NCBI GenBank assembly: GCA_018398765.1
Contig: JAHBMJ010000936.1
Location: 2,501-33,716 of the forward strand
DNA from: Chromera velia
Lineage: Eukaryota > Sar > Chromeraceae
Length of the DNA: 31,216 nucleotides
Direction of reading: 5' to 3'
Shown here: positions 1 through 12,014 of the stretch, in pieces
Position numbering within the stretch: position 1 is the stretch's first letter
How the letters are laid out: every line of letters starts with the position of its first letter
Position numbers and translations under genes: made by a program
The notes under the pieces: model-generated
Seen by the model: the letters and a program-made list of their open reading frames with translations, nothing else
What the model was told of the DNA's origin: nothing
The model's database searches: none

Positions 1-542
1 CAGCGTTGTTGCGCTATCACAACCAGAGTGAGCAATAGTGAGCAGTGATGTGAGCAGATGTGATCGAGCAGTGGTTCACAATGATTGCACAGACTGACCA
101 TCCCATATGCGGGGCGAGACGCCTCATCATGCAGACCGGGCTGACGCACGCAAATGAAGGCCATGCAGCCAGCCTAGGCCCCCGAAAGCAGCATTCTGCG
201 CACATGCACTGCATGAGGATCACTGCATGAGGCGATCTGAGGCGTGCGCGCGTATGCGTGCGTCGGTGGTTTCTTCTACGTACCCTTTTGCATGCTGCGT
301 GATGATCGAATCGTGGTCTCGGATGTCCCAGTCCATATGTCCCCATCATTACAACGATCAGCAACCGCTCCATTGTGCTCAGTGTGTAGACACCAGAGGA
401 ATCAGCGTAAGTACAGAGAAAGAGCTTGAAAAGCCTTCTTCCTGAAGAGCTGAAGGTGGCAAGAGAAAGATCGCCCGCGATCTAGTTACCTTGCAGTCTT
501 CTGCTCATTCTTGTCAAAAGGAGGGAAGCTAGGTAAGCAAAC
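1..542. other. 5' flank of the SUZ-domain gene
   Basis: No convincing coding exon is visible. A GTAAGT donor near 409 and a TTGCAG acceptor ending at 496 could bound an intron in the 5' untranslated region. An in-frame TAA at 534-536 lies just upstream of the ATG at 543. That supports 543 as the translation start unless an unseen exon joins within the few codons between them. Several GCATGC-type palindromes are scattered through the segment. No TATA-like or other promoter element can be assigned. Confidence 0.4.
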
Positions 543-3500
543 ATGAAAATCCTTGCACGGCCTCAGTGCCGAGTTGTAGAAAACAAGGCTTCCTCTTCGG
601 ACTCCCCAGGGTAAGTGGTCTCCGCTTCTCTTTCTTCTCGTGCCCTTTGGGACGATACGTTTTTGTACAGTGTCTGTGACTTTTCTTTTTTCTGCTTCTG
701 CACGGATTTGCGGATCTTTACCCACCAGCTCTGTCTTTTGCCTGTCTGCAGTCCTGCCGGAATTAACGCGCAAGATCAGGCTACTCCGACTCCCGTCACG
801 CCCCTCCCTACTTCTCCGGGAGGGGTTGGTGCGGGGGATCCAACAGAGAGATCCGTCTCCTCAACCTCCCCCCTTCCCGCCAAGGTGACCATTCTGAAGA
901 GAGACGGGCCCCCCAAAGGCCAACAGAGGCAGCAGTCGCAAGGTGGAGACTCCAGCGCAAGCGGCGGTGACCAGAAGGAGTCGATGCAAGAGAAGGAAAA
1001 GAGGGTCGGTCCGTCTTCTCTCTCTCTCTCTCTCTCTCTCTGCATGCACTGTTGGTTCATCAGTCCCAGAAAGGGTGGGTGAGAAAGCCGGCCCTCTCTG
1101 GCGCGTGCTTTTTGCGAGCCTTCACGTAGAAAACAGGCGCACATGCGGGTTCTTTGATTATGTGTGTGCCTCCTCCCTCCTCTCTCTGCCTGCGTGCGTG
1201 CGTGCGTGTATCTGCACGGAAAGGCACGCTACGTCCGCCGCTGTGTTTCTTTCCTCGACCCTTTCACCACAGATTTGCGTCCACCGCTGAATTCAGTTGC
1301 AATCTCTCCTCCGTGCTTCTCTGTGGACTGAACTCCTCCACCCTTTTGGCGAACTCAGCCGTTAGTGAGAAATTTGCACAATGATTCTTGTCGCCCTCCA
1401 CTGTCTGCATGGCTCTGCAGTATATGGAGGCGCGGGCACAAATCTTTGGAAATGCCTCGCAGTCAGGAGACGGTGCAGGTGCGTCCGGAAGGAGAGGCCT
1501 CGATCCCTCCGTTGTTGTTGGGGCAAATAGATCAACCATGGAAGATAAATATTGGGGATAGACTGACAAACCAAGCAGAGCTTCCTTCCTTCTGGCAGAG
1601 AGAATCACAGCAAGAGGGCCCACTATCAGTCGCGGAACAGAAGAGAAAAAGAGTAGAAAAGAGACGAAATCCAACGAGGAAAATGTCGAAAACAAAAGAG
1701 GAGAAAAGGGAAGGGAAGAGGTGACAGACAGAAAGAGAAGACGACACTAAGATGTGATGGAGGGATTCCTGCTTACCTGCCTGCCTGCCTTCCCATGGTC
1801 TCCCCCCCATGCAGGCAGGCAGGCAGCAATCGAATGGCCCCTTATTCTTCGATCCCTTCATTCTCCCTCCCTCCTATTGTGAACTGCATCTCCTTTTTCC
1901 TCTTTTGTAAGGCCCTCTCTCTGTGTGTGTGTGTGTGTGTGTATGTAAGTGTGTGTGTAAGTGTGTGTGTGCGTGAGGAAACGTTGGCGTATTGATGGCC
2001 GCCTATGTGCAGGACCTCCAGCGCCCCCCCCGGAGGAGGCCTCCTCCATCACCGAACAGAAAGAGGAGCAGCAGCAGCAGCAGCAGCAGACTGCAGGGGG
2101 GGGGGGGGTGATGCCGTTAGTGCAGAAAGTGCATGGGTGGGATGTGGGGGTGGGAGTGCATGGAGGGGAGGCCGGGTTCGGGGGAGGGAAGAAGAAGGAG
2201 CGGAACAGGGGGGGGGACTCTGACAGAGAGAAAGACTTTTGGGGGGGCGAGAGACCCTCTGAGACAGAGGGGGAGAGCTCCCAGGCAGGCACGACGAGTG
2301 CAGGAGGGGGAGGGTTCGGGGGTCTGAACGACGATTTTGGAGGAAGCAGCGGAAACAGCTGGGTTGGTGCTGCTGCTGACGAGAGAGAGAAAGAGAAGCT
2401 GAGACCCAAAGCCGTCTTCCGCGAGTAAGTCGGTTGGTGCGATGAGCCAAATATATACTTTGCAGATTGGCCTTTCTGTCTGTGTGAGCATCCAACTAGG
2501 ATGTGCCTCGTGTATGTCCTGCTGTGTCACAAAAAGTTTCGTCCGCCACCTTCCCCCCTTTTTTTTTTTCCAGGCCATCCAAGAATCTAGAGAGCATCCC
2601 GATCACCTCTCTCTCTATTGCCCTCGACGAAAGGCTCTGGTCGCCTCATTTCTTTCCTGCCCTCTCTTCTCCAAACAAACCCTCGGAAGATCCACAGATT
2701 TTAATTACCTGGCTGGCCTTCAGATCGAATGGACTGCGTTCATCATCTGCGGTCATTCATTCACCCCCACCTCGCTCGGCCCATCCAGTCGTTTGTTTGC
2801 TTGGTTGCTTGGTTGCTTGTTGAAGGGGCGGGAAGGGAAGGAGAGGATGCATACGGGACGAAGAGAGAGAAAGAGCTCAAGCCAGCCAGAGGCGCTTACT
2901 CACTCGCACAGACAGACATGCGTTGATCGTGTAGGCGTTTGTTCGTTCATTCTTGCCTCTCTTGGCGCGCGCGCGCGCGTGTGTGTGTCTGTGTGTGTGC
3001 AGCAAGGGGTTTCAGTACGATCCCGACTATGACCGGAACCTCCCCAGGCTGAGACAGTCGCTCCCCTTCCCACCGGGAGGCCCGATTGTTCCCCCACCTC
3101 CACCGGGAGGTCCCCCCGGATCTGTCCCTCCCCCCCCCCCTCCCGGACGCCCTCCATTCGCAAGCCAGCTGAATGCCTCAATTCCACCCTTCGTACCGGG
3201 AGGCAAGACGCAGGTGCCGATGGGAGGACCATTCGGAGGGCAGCAGCAGATGCCGGACATCCCCCAAGGAGCTCAAATGCATGCACCCCCCCCGCACCAG
3301 CCCCACCCCAACTACCCCCTCATGCCGCCAATGCCTCAACAGGGAATCATGCCCCCATTCCCCCCCATGCACCAGGCCAACCAGCTCGGTGGTATGGGGG
3401 GAGATCCGCCAACAGCACAGATGGGCTCAATGCCCCCCTCCGCGGGTCTCCGTCTGAGCCCCCAGGAGTTTCAGAGACAGATGGCCCAGATGCAGTCCGA

Positions 3501-4383
3501 CCCTGATTTTCATGCTCAGGCTGCAGCCTTCTGGCAGCAGCAGCAGAACCTCAAACATATGTCAGCAGGCCCAGGAGGGGGAGCTGCAGAGTCACCCCTC
3601 GAGATGGGGGGCTTTCCCTTCTTTCCACCAGCAGGAGGGTTGAACATGATGCCAGTACAGCAGGGTCAAGATAGTCAGATGGGGGGATTTCCCCCCTCAA
3701 CTGGTTCCTTCCCTTCTTCCCCTGCCCCAGGCTGGCCCGTGGTCACTCAGGGGGTCCGTCCAGGGCCTCCGGGATCATCCCCCACCCCTCCTTCTGATCA
3801 GATGCAGCAGTCTCAACCTCCGGCTGCCTGCCCTACAAACCCCCCCGGAGGGTCCCCGTCCTCTCACGTTCCGTCCTTTTCACCCCCCTACACGCGTGTT
3901 TCTTCTTCTGCGATGAACACAAACACAGCAGGTCCACTTGTCGCGGCATCGAGAGTGGGAAAGGAAGCACTCCCGCCCCTAATTGCAGAGCGCCCGCCTG
4001 ACTCACTCCTCGCAGTAGCGGGTGGCGGGGGCGTTGCAGGCGGCGGCGGGCACCCACAACTCATTCCACCGCCACCGATGAACCACGTTTCCCGCCCAGC
4101 TCCACCGGGTGCCACCCCGGTCATTCCCGTGAACTCCGACGGAGATCTTCAAGGCACCGGATCACGCGCTCACCCCCTTCCCCAAATTCTCAACCCCCCC
4201 CAAACACTAGTCACAAACGGCACAGGTGGCCCTTCCCCTGTCGCCTCTCGTTCTTCGCCTGTGTCCAGCCCTGGGCCAGTGGTTGTCCTCGGGGCGGCGG
4301 GTACTGTCGGGGGGACTCGAATTCTCGGGGTGTCTCCCGGAAAGTCTGTCGGGGGGGGAGTCGAAAGAGGAAATGCTGGATGA
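543..4383 (+). CDS. SUZ-domain, proline/glycine-rich putative RNA-binding protein (5 exons)
   Basis: Exon model: 543-610, 752-1004, 1421-1478, 2013-2424 and 3003-4383, which gives 723 residues with all phases closing. The key evidence is a split SUZ domain. Exon 2 carries KVTILKRDG and ends ESMQEKEKR; exon 3 continues YMEARAQIFGNAS. This matches the RILKRP...Y.EARKRILG pattern of SZRD1 and R3H-SUZ proteins, a family known to bind RNA. Exon 4 adds a CAG-encoded glutamine run and Gly-rich acidic sequence. It joins exon 5 to give AVFRDKGFQYDPDYDRN, followed by a long Pro/Gly/Met/Gln-rich, probably disordered tail. No R3H domain is visible before the SUZ domain. The start is the first ATG after an in-frame stop. 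Donors are GTAAGT, GTCGGT, GTGCGT and GTAAGT. A role in mRNA metabolism is inference from the domain alone. The exon 2-3 junction rests on domain continuity and a modest acceptor. Confidence 0.75.
1017..1042. repeat. (CT)n microsatellite in intron 2 of the SUZ gene
   Basis: Dinucleotide CT tract a few bases downstream of the GTCGGT donor of exon 2, within the intron. Confidence 0.85.
1771..1828. repeat. Inverted CCTG/CAGG tetranucleotide repeats
   Basis: A CCTG-type run is followed about 25 bases later by a CAGG-type run. Together they could form a hairpin with a 13-base stem inside intron 3 of the SUZ gene. It is followed further on by a (GT)n tract at about 1921-1970. Confidence 0.65.
2068..2090 (+). 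repeat. Coding CAG repeat (polyglutamine)
   Basis: About seven in-frame CAG codons in exon 4 of the SUZ gene encode a short glutamine run after an acidic segment. A slippage-prone G tract follows at about 2096-2108. Confidence 0.85.
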
Positions 4384-4707
4384 TGATCATTTCCTCTTCA
4401 AGATTTTGCTGATTTTGTTATGCTTCTTAGACCGTTGAGTAGAGTCCATCTCAGTTTGATCGAGATCTTTTGTCTGTTTCCGGATTGTTTTTCATGAACT
4501 GGTGTCGGTGTGAGTTCCGTCACCGTGTAAGGCCTAGTGTAGGGCTGAGTCTCTGAGAAAAGGTTCATTCAAAAAAAGTTCAAACACGAAAAGATGAACC
4601 CCAGACTTTTGAACGAGGTCCTGTTTTGAACCGGTACCTGATGCCAGGCTAATGAACCTGATTCGAACCTGTTTCTAGACCTGTTTCCATACGTATAGAC
4701 ATAACAT
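4384..4707. other. 3' flank of the SUZ gene
   Basis: Presumed 3' untranslated region and spacer. It holds several copies of a TTGAAC/GAACC word between 4562 and 4680, with no open frame that I can support. No AATAAA-type poly(A) signal is obvious. The segment ends at the CAT repeat that I read as the tail of the minus-strand retrotransposon. Confidence 0.4.
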
Positions 4708-5513
4708 CATCATCATCATCATACGCCATCGCTATCGGCCCATAATAGGCGTCTAGCGTTCGGCAAGTCACAACACGCAAGGCAGATTATTAAATGATGG
4801 ACCCTTATTTCGTAACCTTTAGCAAATAGCTTAACAGCTGCATTTTTTCTCAAACTCTTCCACTTCTGGCAGGGCGTGCTTGCGCATGAGCGAGGCTGCT
4901 TCATGTGATGTTGACTGCCAGCCATGCCATGCCACCTCATAACGCCATCTTCTTCCCTGCTTGTACTTCCTAAGAATTTCCTTCACCTGACAGCCCTGAA
5001 CCCAGCTTCCCTTCTTTTCTTTGACTGCCTTCTTCGGCTGCTCTGGCTGTCTGGGGGCGAGGTCCTTATGTGCTTTGCTTGTGTGAATGCGAAGCCCCCA
5101 GGGGGTGGAAAACGTTCGTCCACATGCCTCACACTTCGCATCTCCATCTCTCTGCCCCTTTCTCACTTCCCTTTTCTTTTCCTTTTCCTCCGCTGCTCTC
5201 TCCTCTACCTTTTTTACCCCATCTTGAATTAACGCCCTCCACCTGCCTCTATGAGAGGCAAGTGTCTGCCACTCGGCCTCATTGATTTCCAGAAGGCGGA
5301 AATCAGAGAGGACACAGTCGCTCCAACGAAGGAGGGGTCGACCAAGGGGGCGCTCTCCTTAGAGATGCCCAAACAACAACTGACGGGGAAGACGCTCTCC
5401 CCCCATTCTCCCAACATGCCCTAGCCACCGGAGTCTGGCAAGTCGGATGGTGCTCTCAATCGTGCGCAATCCAAATGCACGGCGGAGGGCGGCGTCAGGA
5501 GTACATAACTCAG
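4708..5513 (-). mobile_element. 5'-truncated non-LTR retrotransposon tail (C2H2 finger plus chromodomain-like end)
   Basis: Reading from 5513 down, the frame runs through RLARLRWLGHVGRM and GRPLLRWSDCVL to ASHRGRWRALI. This is the post-reverse-transcriptase region typical of LINE-type ORF2. A lysine/glutamate-rich linker follows, then a C2H2 finger (CEACGRTF...HTSKAH). The end resembles a chromodomain (KEILRKYKQGRRWRYEVAWHGW...EVEEFEKK) and stops at 4833-4831. An in-frame TAA at 5361-5359 interrupts the frame and the reverse transcriptase is absent, so the copy is dead. On the minus strand the 3' end is an ATG-type trinucleotide tail (4708-4722), as in several LINE clades. ATAACAT at 4701-4707 and 5514-5520 may be a target-site duplication. 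The element clade is not assigned. Confidence 0.75.
4831..5513 (-). pseudogene. C-terminal ORF2 fragment of a non-LTR retrotransposon
   Basis: One open frame apart from the TAA at 5361-5359. The intact downstream part is about 176 codons. Its order is LINE-type post-RT motif, basic/acidic linker, single C2H2 zinc finger and chromodomain-like tail. The zinc-finger spacing is C-x2-C-x12-H-x4-H. The chromodomain-like part has the aromatic/Trp pattern Y-x-V-x-W-x-G-W and an acidic EVEEFEKK end. In an active copy this region would help nucleic-acid binding and perhaps target choice. That is inference. Confidence 0.7.
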
Positions 5514-5531
5514 ATAACATAAAGAATGAAC

Positions 5532-5913
5532 ATATAAGCCCTGGCCCTTGAATTGTGACAACTCAGCTACCTTTTGTATCGACTGATCTGTATGGATGAA
5601 TCTGTATAGTTTTCTTTTTCATTTTTTAATTCTTTTTTTTTTTTTTTAAATGGCTAGCTCTAGGGCCAGCTCCAGGTGGGGCCTTATCTGAAAGCGGTGT
5701 GGGCGCTCTCATCGCGCATGCACATCGACAACAGACGTACAACAATGGCACATACAATATATGAGAGCAAAGGGTGGCTGCCTGGCTATATGGTGTTTAC
5801 CTGTGTCACGGCTGTGTACGAGTTAGTAGGCCGGTGTTGACAGGTGTTTGTCTGTAAGTACGTTAGGGTGGTATATGCCCATTTGGTCACAATTCAAGGG
5901 CCAGGGCATATAT
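5532..5913. mobile_element. 382-bp element with 28-bp terminal inverted repeats (MITE-like)
   Basis: Bases 5532-5559 and 5886-5913 are inverted copies matching at 27 of 28 positions, with core GCCCTGGCCCTTGAATTGTG. Both ends are bordered by ATATA-type sequence, so a TA or TATA target site is possible. The interior has a T-rich tract (about 5607-5647) and no open frame of note. Related ends occur at 13493-13522 and 15872-15901, so this looks like a repeat family rather than a chance palindrome. The transposon superfamily is unknown. Confidence 0.6.
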
Positions 5914-6759
5914 ACACTTATAAAGCTGGAGTCAGAAATAACAGTAGAATGCATATGAGTGCTAGTGGCCTGCCAGTGTATATCGATAGTAACCTAGCCA
6001 TGCTAGTGAAATCTTTTTCCTGTAGCCTTTCAACTTCAGTGAGTTTCCCTGTGGGGGGGGCCATTGACTTAAAGTTTGTTTCTAGGGTCTAGCCTGTTCT
6101 TCTTCCGCTTTTTCCTTCTGTCCTGTTTACTGTTCTCGCTGCTAGCTCTCTCGCTTATGCGGCCTCAAACTTGACTTTCCTCCTTCCGACTTCGGGATTT
6201 TCTAACTACTTCTTATCCCTCTGTCCTGACCAGCGCACTGCCTATTCTTCCTTCCTCCCAGCCCTCCCCCTGCACTCCTCTGTCCTTTTCCCTATTTTCT
6301 CTAGAAAGAAAAAGAAAGTTCAAAGTTGTTAGGAATCCGTAAAGGAAAAATATTGAAAAATAAGTTGAAAACGTTTAGAAAATAATCTGAAAATCTCCTC
6401 CGAATCGTCATAACTGTAACATCACATTCTGTGCTTGAAATTAAACGGCGTTCAAGCTAAAATGCAATAAAAATTTTATATTCAAAGTTGGGGGAAAATC
6501 TGGGGGGCAGCTAGTACGTCGCTAGGTACGTCGGCTTGAAATCGTTCCGAAATGATTCTCAAACCAAGCCTCAGGCTGATTGAAACAACCCATAAAGCTT
6601 ACCCCTCCAAACAAGCTTTCAGACTGATTGAGAAATTGCGTCAAACAGCCTGTGGAAATCAGACGGAGCACGAAACATTGTTTTAGTATTTGTGGGAAAG
6701 GACCGAATGTAAAGGAGATCGAAAACTAGTTTCAGTGTGCACCTCCAGAATAGAAAGAG
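5914..6759. other. Spacer downstream of the kinase-like gene
   Basis: Nothing recognisable is coded here. Pyrimidine-rich sequence at about 6090-6300 gives way to A-rich sequence at about 6300-6480. The segment next to 6759 is presumably the 3' untranslated region of the minus-strand gene. An 82-codon open frame at 5844-6092 overlaps the inverted-repeat end and has no protein-like features. Confidence 0.35.
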
Positions 6760-7016
6760 TTATGCAACGCACTCTGCCATGACGACTAAGCACAGTCGGA
6801 CGAGGGAGTGCGCAAATCTGTGTATCCGTCCTGGTTTCACTGGAGAGCTTGGAAACCTGTCTTCGCCTGTGTAGCCCCGTAGATATGAGAGCGCCAGCGT
6901 GTCCAAGAGGGCGCTTTGCACACCCTGGAGCGCTGCGCAGCGTCCATCCACCTCCCTCAGAGCAACTTGAGGAACCCCCGAGCTCGCATCCGCGCCTGCA
7001 AATCACGCCCTCGCAT

Positions 7017-7058
<42 letters not shown>

Positions 7059-10000
7059 TGTCTCTCTTTCACACACACACACACACACACACATTCAGAG
7101 AGAGAGAGAGAGAATGAGGCAGAAACAAACACAAGTAGAGACAAACAAAGACCTGGATAGAGTATCAGTCAGACACTAACATGGACGCAGACGCGGACGG
7201 ACGGAAAGATTAGTGCTGTTTAATGCTGGAAGGCGAGACGGATGAAGAGAAAGAGAGAAAGACAAAACGACTATCTGGCTTCCCTCCCTGTTTGTTCGTC
7301 AGTCTCTGCAGCCTTCAGTTCAAATGCTTGTCGCTCTACTGCTGCGACTACTACTACTACTACACACAGATTCAGTCTCGCACACAAAAACGTGATCGTA
7401 TACCTGCACGTGCGCGAATGCACTTCATACAGCCTCTGTCTGTCACGAAAGCGGCGACTCTATCGCATGACCTGTCGACGTCAAGACACGATCTGCTGTG
7501 CATCGCCTCCAGACAAAACAGAAGAGAACAGAATAAAGAAGATCCAACCGGCTTTGTCGAAAACCTACCTGCCTCTTCGACTCTCAGCGTCGTTGCTTCA
7601 ACGAGGAAAGAATGGCTTCTTTCAGACGACAAGCGAAGACAGACAGACAATGCATATACAAAAACAACTCCAGACCGACCGGCAAGGACTTCAAGAAAGT
7701 TCAGGTGTTCCCGGAAAAGAAGGCGATCGAACTCCTCTTTCCCAACTCCGCCCAGACTCCTCTCCCCCTGTTTCTGCTGATGCTCCGGGAAGGAGGGGGA
7801 AGAGGTGGACGACGCAAAGTCGACAAACGTGTCCTCATCGAAGGCCATGTCGAGGTCCAGAAAGCAGAGAAAAGGCCGGAGACTTTCTTCCTCTGGCGTT
7901 TGGCCTCCTTGCTCTGAATAGAGGGAAGGGGAGGCGGGTGAGAAACAGATAAACAACGCGAGAGAAACAAACCTACAGGGGATAGCAGAGGCGGTCATCC
8001 GATTCATGTGTCGCAGGGGGCGAGGCACTGGCCCCACTGGGGTCTCCTTTACGACTGGATCACGCAGGGAGCCCACACAGAAATAAATGAGTAAGTAGAT
8101 GGACAGATTGACCTGCCGACTGACCGCTGGATAGACAAAGAGATGACATAAAAAATACTTGGCGTAATGCCGGTGTCTGACTCATGCAAATTCACGACTG
8201 CGAATGGGTCACAGGAGACATTTGTTGTTGGTCTTTCGAGCCATCTTCAAATGGATTGTTGAGTGCATGTGAGGGGACGCGAGATTCTCAAGGGACCCCT
8301 CTAGAGTTTCCAGTTCCAATTTCAGTTCGCTTTGTTTTTTGTCTGCGAAAGAATGATTCGTCTTGTCGGTGGTCAGCACGATCCAATCAAGTCACTGTCG
8401 CGCCATCGAATGGAAATCCCCAAAGCAGCAAAAAATGAAAACCTCAATCAAACATTCCAAGCACCAACTGTCGATAGACATCTAAATGTCTATCTCCACA
8501 TTACACAATCAACACGATTGGCAATGGTGGGATTCAATGGACATTGAATCGGGTTTTCATGTGCAGATTGATGCTTGGCCCCCGCCCCCCTCTCATCAGG
8601 GCTCAATTTGACACATTCGTTCTCTCTGTGTCCCTGTCTGACCTTCTTGCGGGGGCAGCACGACCATGTTGTTGCTGTGGGCATTGCAGTGCCACTGTGA
8701 CGCGTGACAGAGGGCGTCCTGGTACGTGCCCCAGGAGGCGCGGAGGCGGTGCAGCTCTCTGAGGAAGGCACCTGCACACAAGCACCAAGACACCCAGATC
8801 GCCGGAGAGATGCAAAGGTATGTATACTTGAGTGACAAAACTGATACTCTCGATTGGATAATAGAGCTGTGCTTCTACGATGAATCTGAAAGTCCCAAAA
8901 TGTCCCGCTCTCTCTGTGTGTGCGCGAGAATAAAGGTGTGTGCGTGTGTTTGAAAACGTCTCTGCAGAAGAGAAATCCATACCCATTCTTGGAGCCGTCA
9001 CGATAGCCCTGACTGAGCACCGCTTCGCTTTGATGAAGAAAGCAAGACTTGTGAAAGGAAGAAAGGAAGGAAAAAAGGAGGCCAGGAAACAGGAAGGACG
9101 GAAGGAATGACGGACGGACGGACGGACGAAAGGAAGGAAGAAAGGAAAAAAAGCGAAAAAAATGGGGATGAAACGGAAGGACAAGAGCGGAAGTGAGGAC
9201 AAGCTAACCGCATTCAAACCCAAGCCGGCTGAAGAGATACGCAGGAACGAAGACTGCCCCCCTGTCCTTCCCCTCTGCCGTCTCTTCCTCCTCAATCTCT
9301 CTCAGCAAGGCAGCCGCCCCAGTGCACTCTCGTCTCCACAGACTCCTCCACTCAGACCGCATCTCTTGCCTCCCTTCCTGGAGGGAGGGAGGAATTCAGT
9401 GATGATGCAGGGATGGATGAGAGGATGAAGGAAGGACTGTGCACCCATGCGCTGCTCGAAACGCCAAGTGGGGGGGATGTCTTCCCCAAATGCCAATAAC
9501 TTTTGACTCCAACCTTTTCTGTACAACAAACTGCAGACATTCATTCCTTGAGCTAGTTTTGTTTTTTATGAAAGCGAACAGAGAGAATCCCGCAAGTCTT
9601 TGTCTCTCTCGAGTTGAGTTCAATCTTTGAAATAGAACAGATTCTGGCACACAGATATTGATATCATGCACGCTGATGCTGGTTTGTTTTCCAACCAACG
9701 AACCAACCAACTAAGTGACTGACCTGGGTCCACTGCGAAGGGAACGGGAGGTTCTCCAGTTCCTCAGGAGAAACAAACCCGAACCCCATCTCCTCCGCCC
9801 CTCCAAAAAGAGACAAGAAGCATAACGTCGTCTCATCTCGAGGAACATCTGACCACTCCAGACCCCAACCAGGCTCGCCCAATTCAGAGCAGATCATCCA
9901 ATCGGACATTAACTGCGCAGTCGTCACCTCACACCCGTCAGGCCTCTTCTTCGGAAACAAGGCACTCACCGCCTTTGCCTGAGCGGTCAGGTCGCCGTCT

Positions 10001-10910
10001 TTGAACGAGATCAGAGACGGGAGGAGAAGAGAGAAACCCGCAAGAAGGTGCGTGCCGAGGCGTCTGTCCCCCCGGGTCTCCTCCACAATGCACGCGGTGC
10101 GAAAAGGAAATTCCAACCCAAACGGTGAATGACCCTTTCCATACAAGAACAAACCCAAACTCTGATTGCAGCTCACAATGCGTGCCACCTCTCCTTTGTC
10201 CCCCTCCCCGTCTGCGTATGGATGTGGGTGTTCGATGTGAGACCCGACCTTCGCTGTCATGTACAACTCTCGCAACCCCGTGTGCACAAATGCACTGCCC
10301 CGCACTTCCCCCACACACTTCTTTCCCTCCTCCTTAGAGTTGCCCCCCCTCTCTGCAGACACTCTGACGACCATGCCTTCTTCATCATTCCCACACCCCT
10401 TCAGCCTGAACCATCGGCCCTCCACCTTCACCAACGCAGAACGCACCCCGGACGCAAACCCCTCCAGAGCCCCTGGCTCCTCCTGCTTCCTCTCAACCCC
10501 CCCCGCTGGCACCTTCAACAGCGGTCTGCTCAGCTGAGGCGGCAACGACCTGCCAGTGAAGGAGGAAAAGGGCATCGGGGGGTAATCACACAGACAGAAG
10601 GAGAACAAGCCAAAAAACGGAAACAGATCGGAAGCCAGGAAAACAAAGAACATCAGAGAAGAGGGAGGTTGAACCGACTGACTTTGAACTTCCAGTGCCG
10701 TTTCCGGGTCCCCCCGAGCGTCGCCTGAGGTCCCTCGCCGGAATTGCGGGCACCAACACAAGTTCCAAGCCTCTCTGCACGATGCATCAATCATACGACA
10801 GTCGTCCCTTCAGGCGAGGGAGAGTGCACGGAGAAAGAAAAAAGGAAAAAGCATCTGCACTTGTATGGCATGCACGCTGCAACAAATCAAAGGTATACTC
10901 ACTCACTCAC

Positions 10911-10997
<87 letters not shown>

Positions 10998-11315
10998 NNN
11001 NNNNNNNNNNNNNNNNNNNNNNNNNNNNNNNNNNNNNNNNNNNNNNNNNNNNNNNNNNNNNNNNNNNNNNNNNNNNNNNNNNNNNNNNNNNNNNNNNNNN
11101 NNNNNNNNNNNNNNNNNNNNNNNNNNNNNNNNNNNNNNNNNNNNNNNNNNNNNNNNNNNNNNNNNNNNNNNNNNNNNNNNNNNNNNNNNNNNNNNNNNNN
11201 NNNNNNNNNNNNNNNNTCGTCCGAGTGAGACTTTCTTTCGCTTCTCTGTTTGTTTGTTCTCTTTTCCCCTTTTCTCGACACCCTGTTTCTCACACACCCC
11301 TACACACACACTCGC

Positions 11316-11353
<38 letters not shown>

Positions 11354-11865
11354 ATACACACCCACGCACGATCCCATGCGCACATACACAGGCGCGCACA
11401 GCCACACATTTACGCACTTACTGAAGGAGCGTCACGCGGGAGTGGGAGAGGCTGTGCCCTCTCCAGGCAGGACTTCAGGCTCTGGGGGGGGGAAATCAGT
11501 CAACGTCAGTCAGTCAATCAGTCAATCAGTCAACGTCAGTCAATCTGTCAATCAGTCAACGTCAGTCAATCAGTCAGTCAGTCAACGTCAGTCAATCAGT
11601 CAGTAAGTCAACGTCACTCAATCAGTCAACGCCGGTCAATCAGTCAGTCAATCAGTCAATCAGTCAGTCACTCCATCAGTAATCTGAAATGTAATCAAAC
11701 TTCTGTGCATACGAATTCACTTGACTGCTGCATCCGTCTCTCTCTGCAGGCGTCGACCCATTTTTCTCGTCCGAGTGAGACTTTCTTTCGCTTCTCTGTT
11801 TGTTTGTTCTCTTTTCCCCTTTTCTCGACACCCTGTTTCTCACACACCCCTACACACACACTCGC

Positions 11866-11925
<60 letters not shown>

Positions 11926-11980
11926 GAACACTCACAGTGTCACACACACGGAAGCACAGACACATACACACACACACTCA

Positions 11981-12014
<34 letters not shown>

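Noticed and set aside
1264-1695. 143-codon minus frame opposite the SUZ gene introns
   Set aside because: It overlaps SUZ exon 3 on the opposite strand, and the plus-strand domain match is stronger.
4640-4680. tRNA-like GGTTCGAATC word on the minus strand
   Set aside because: The flanking bases do not form a T-arm, and no anticodon or acceptor stem could be built.
7242-7952. 236-codon plus-strand open frame
   Set aside because: It lies opposite an exon and introns of the kinase-like gene and has no protein-like signature.
9664-9723. Continuation of the 376-codon minus frame past 9724
   Set aside because: The GTCAGT donor at 9723 and the phase-correct next exon at 9377 fit better. The tail translates a repetitive GGTTGGTT-type sequence.
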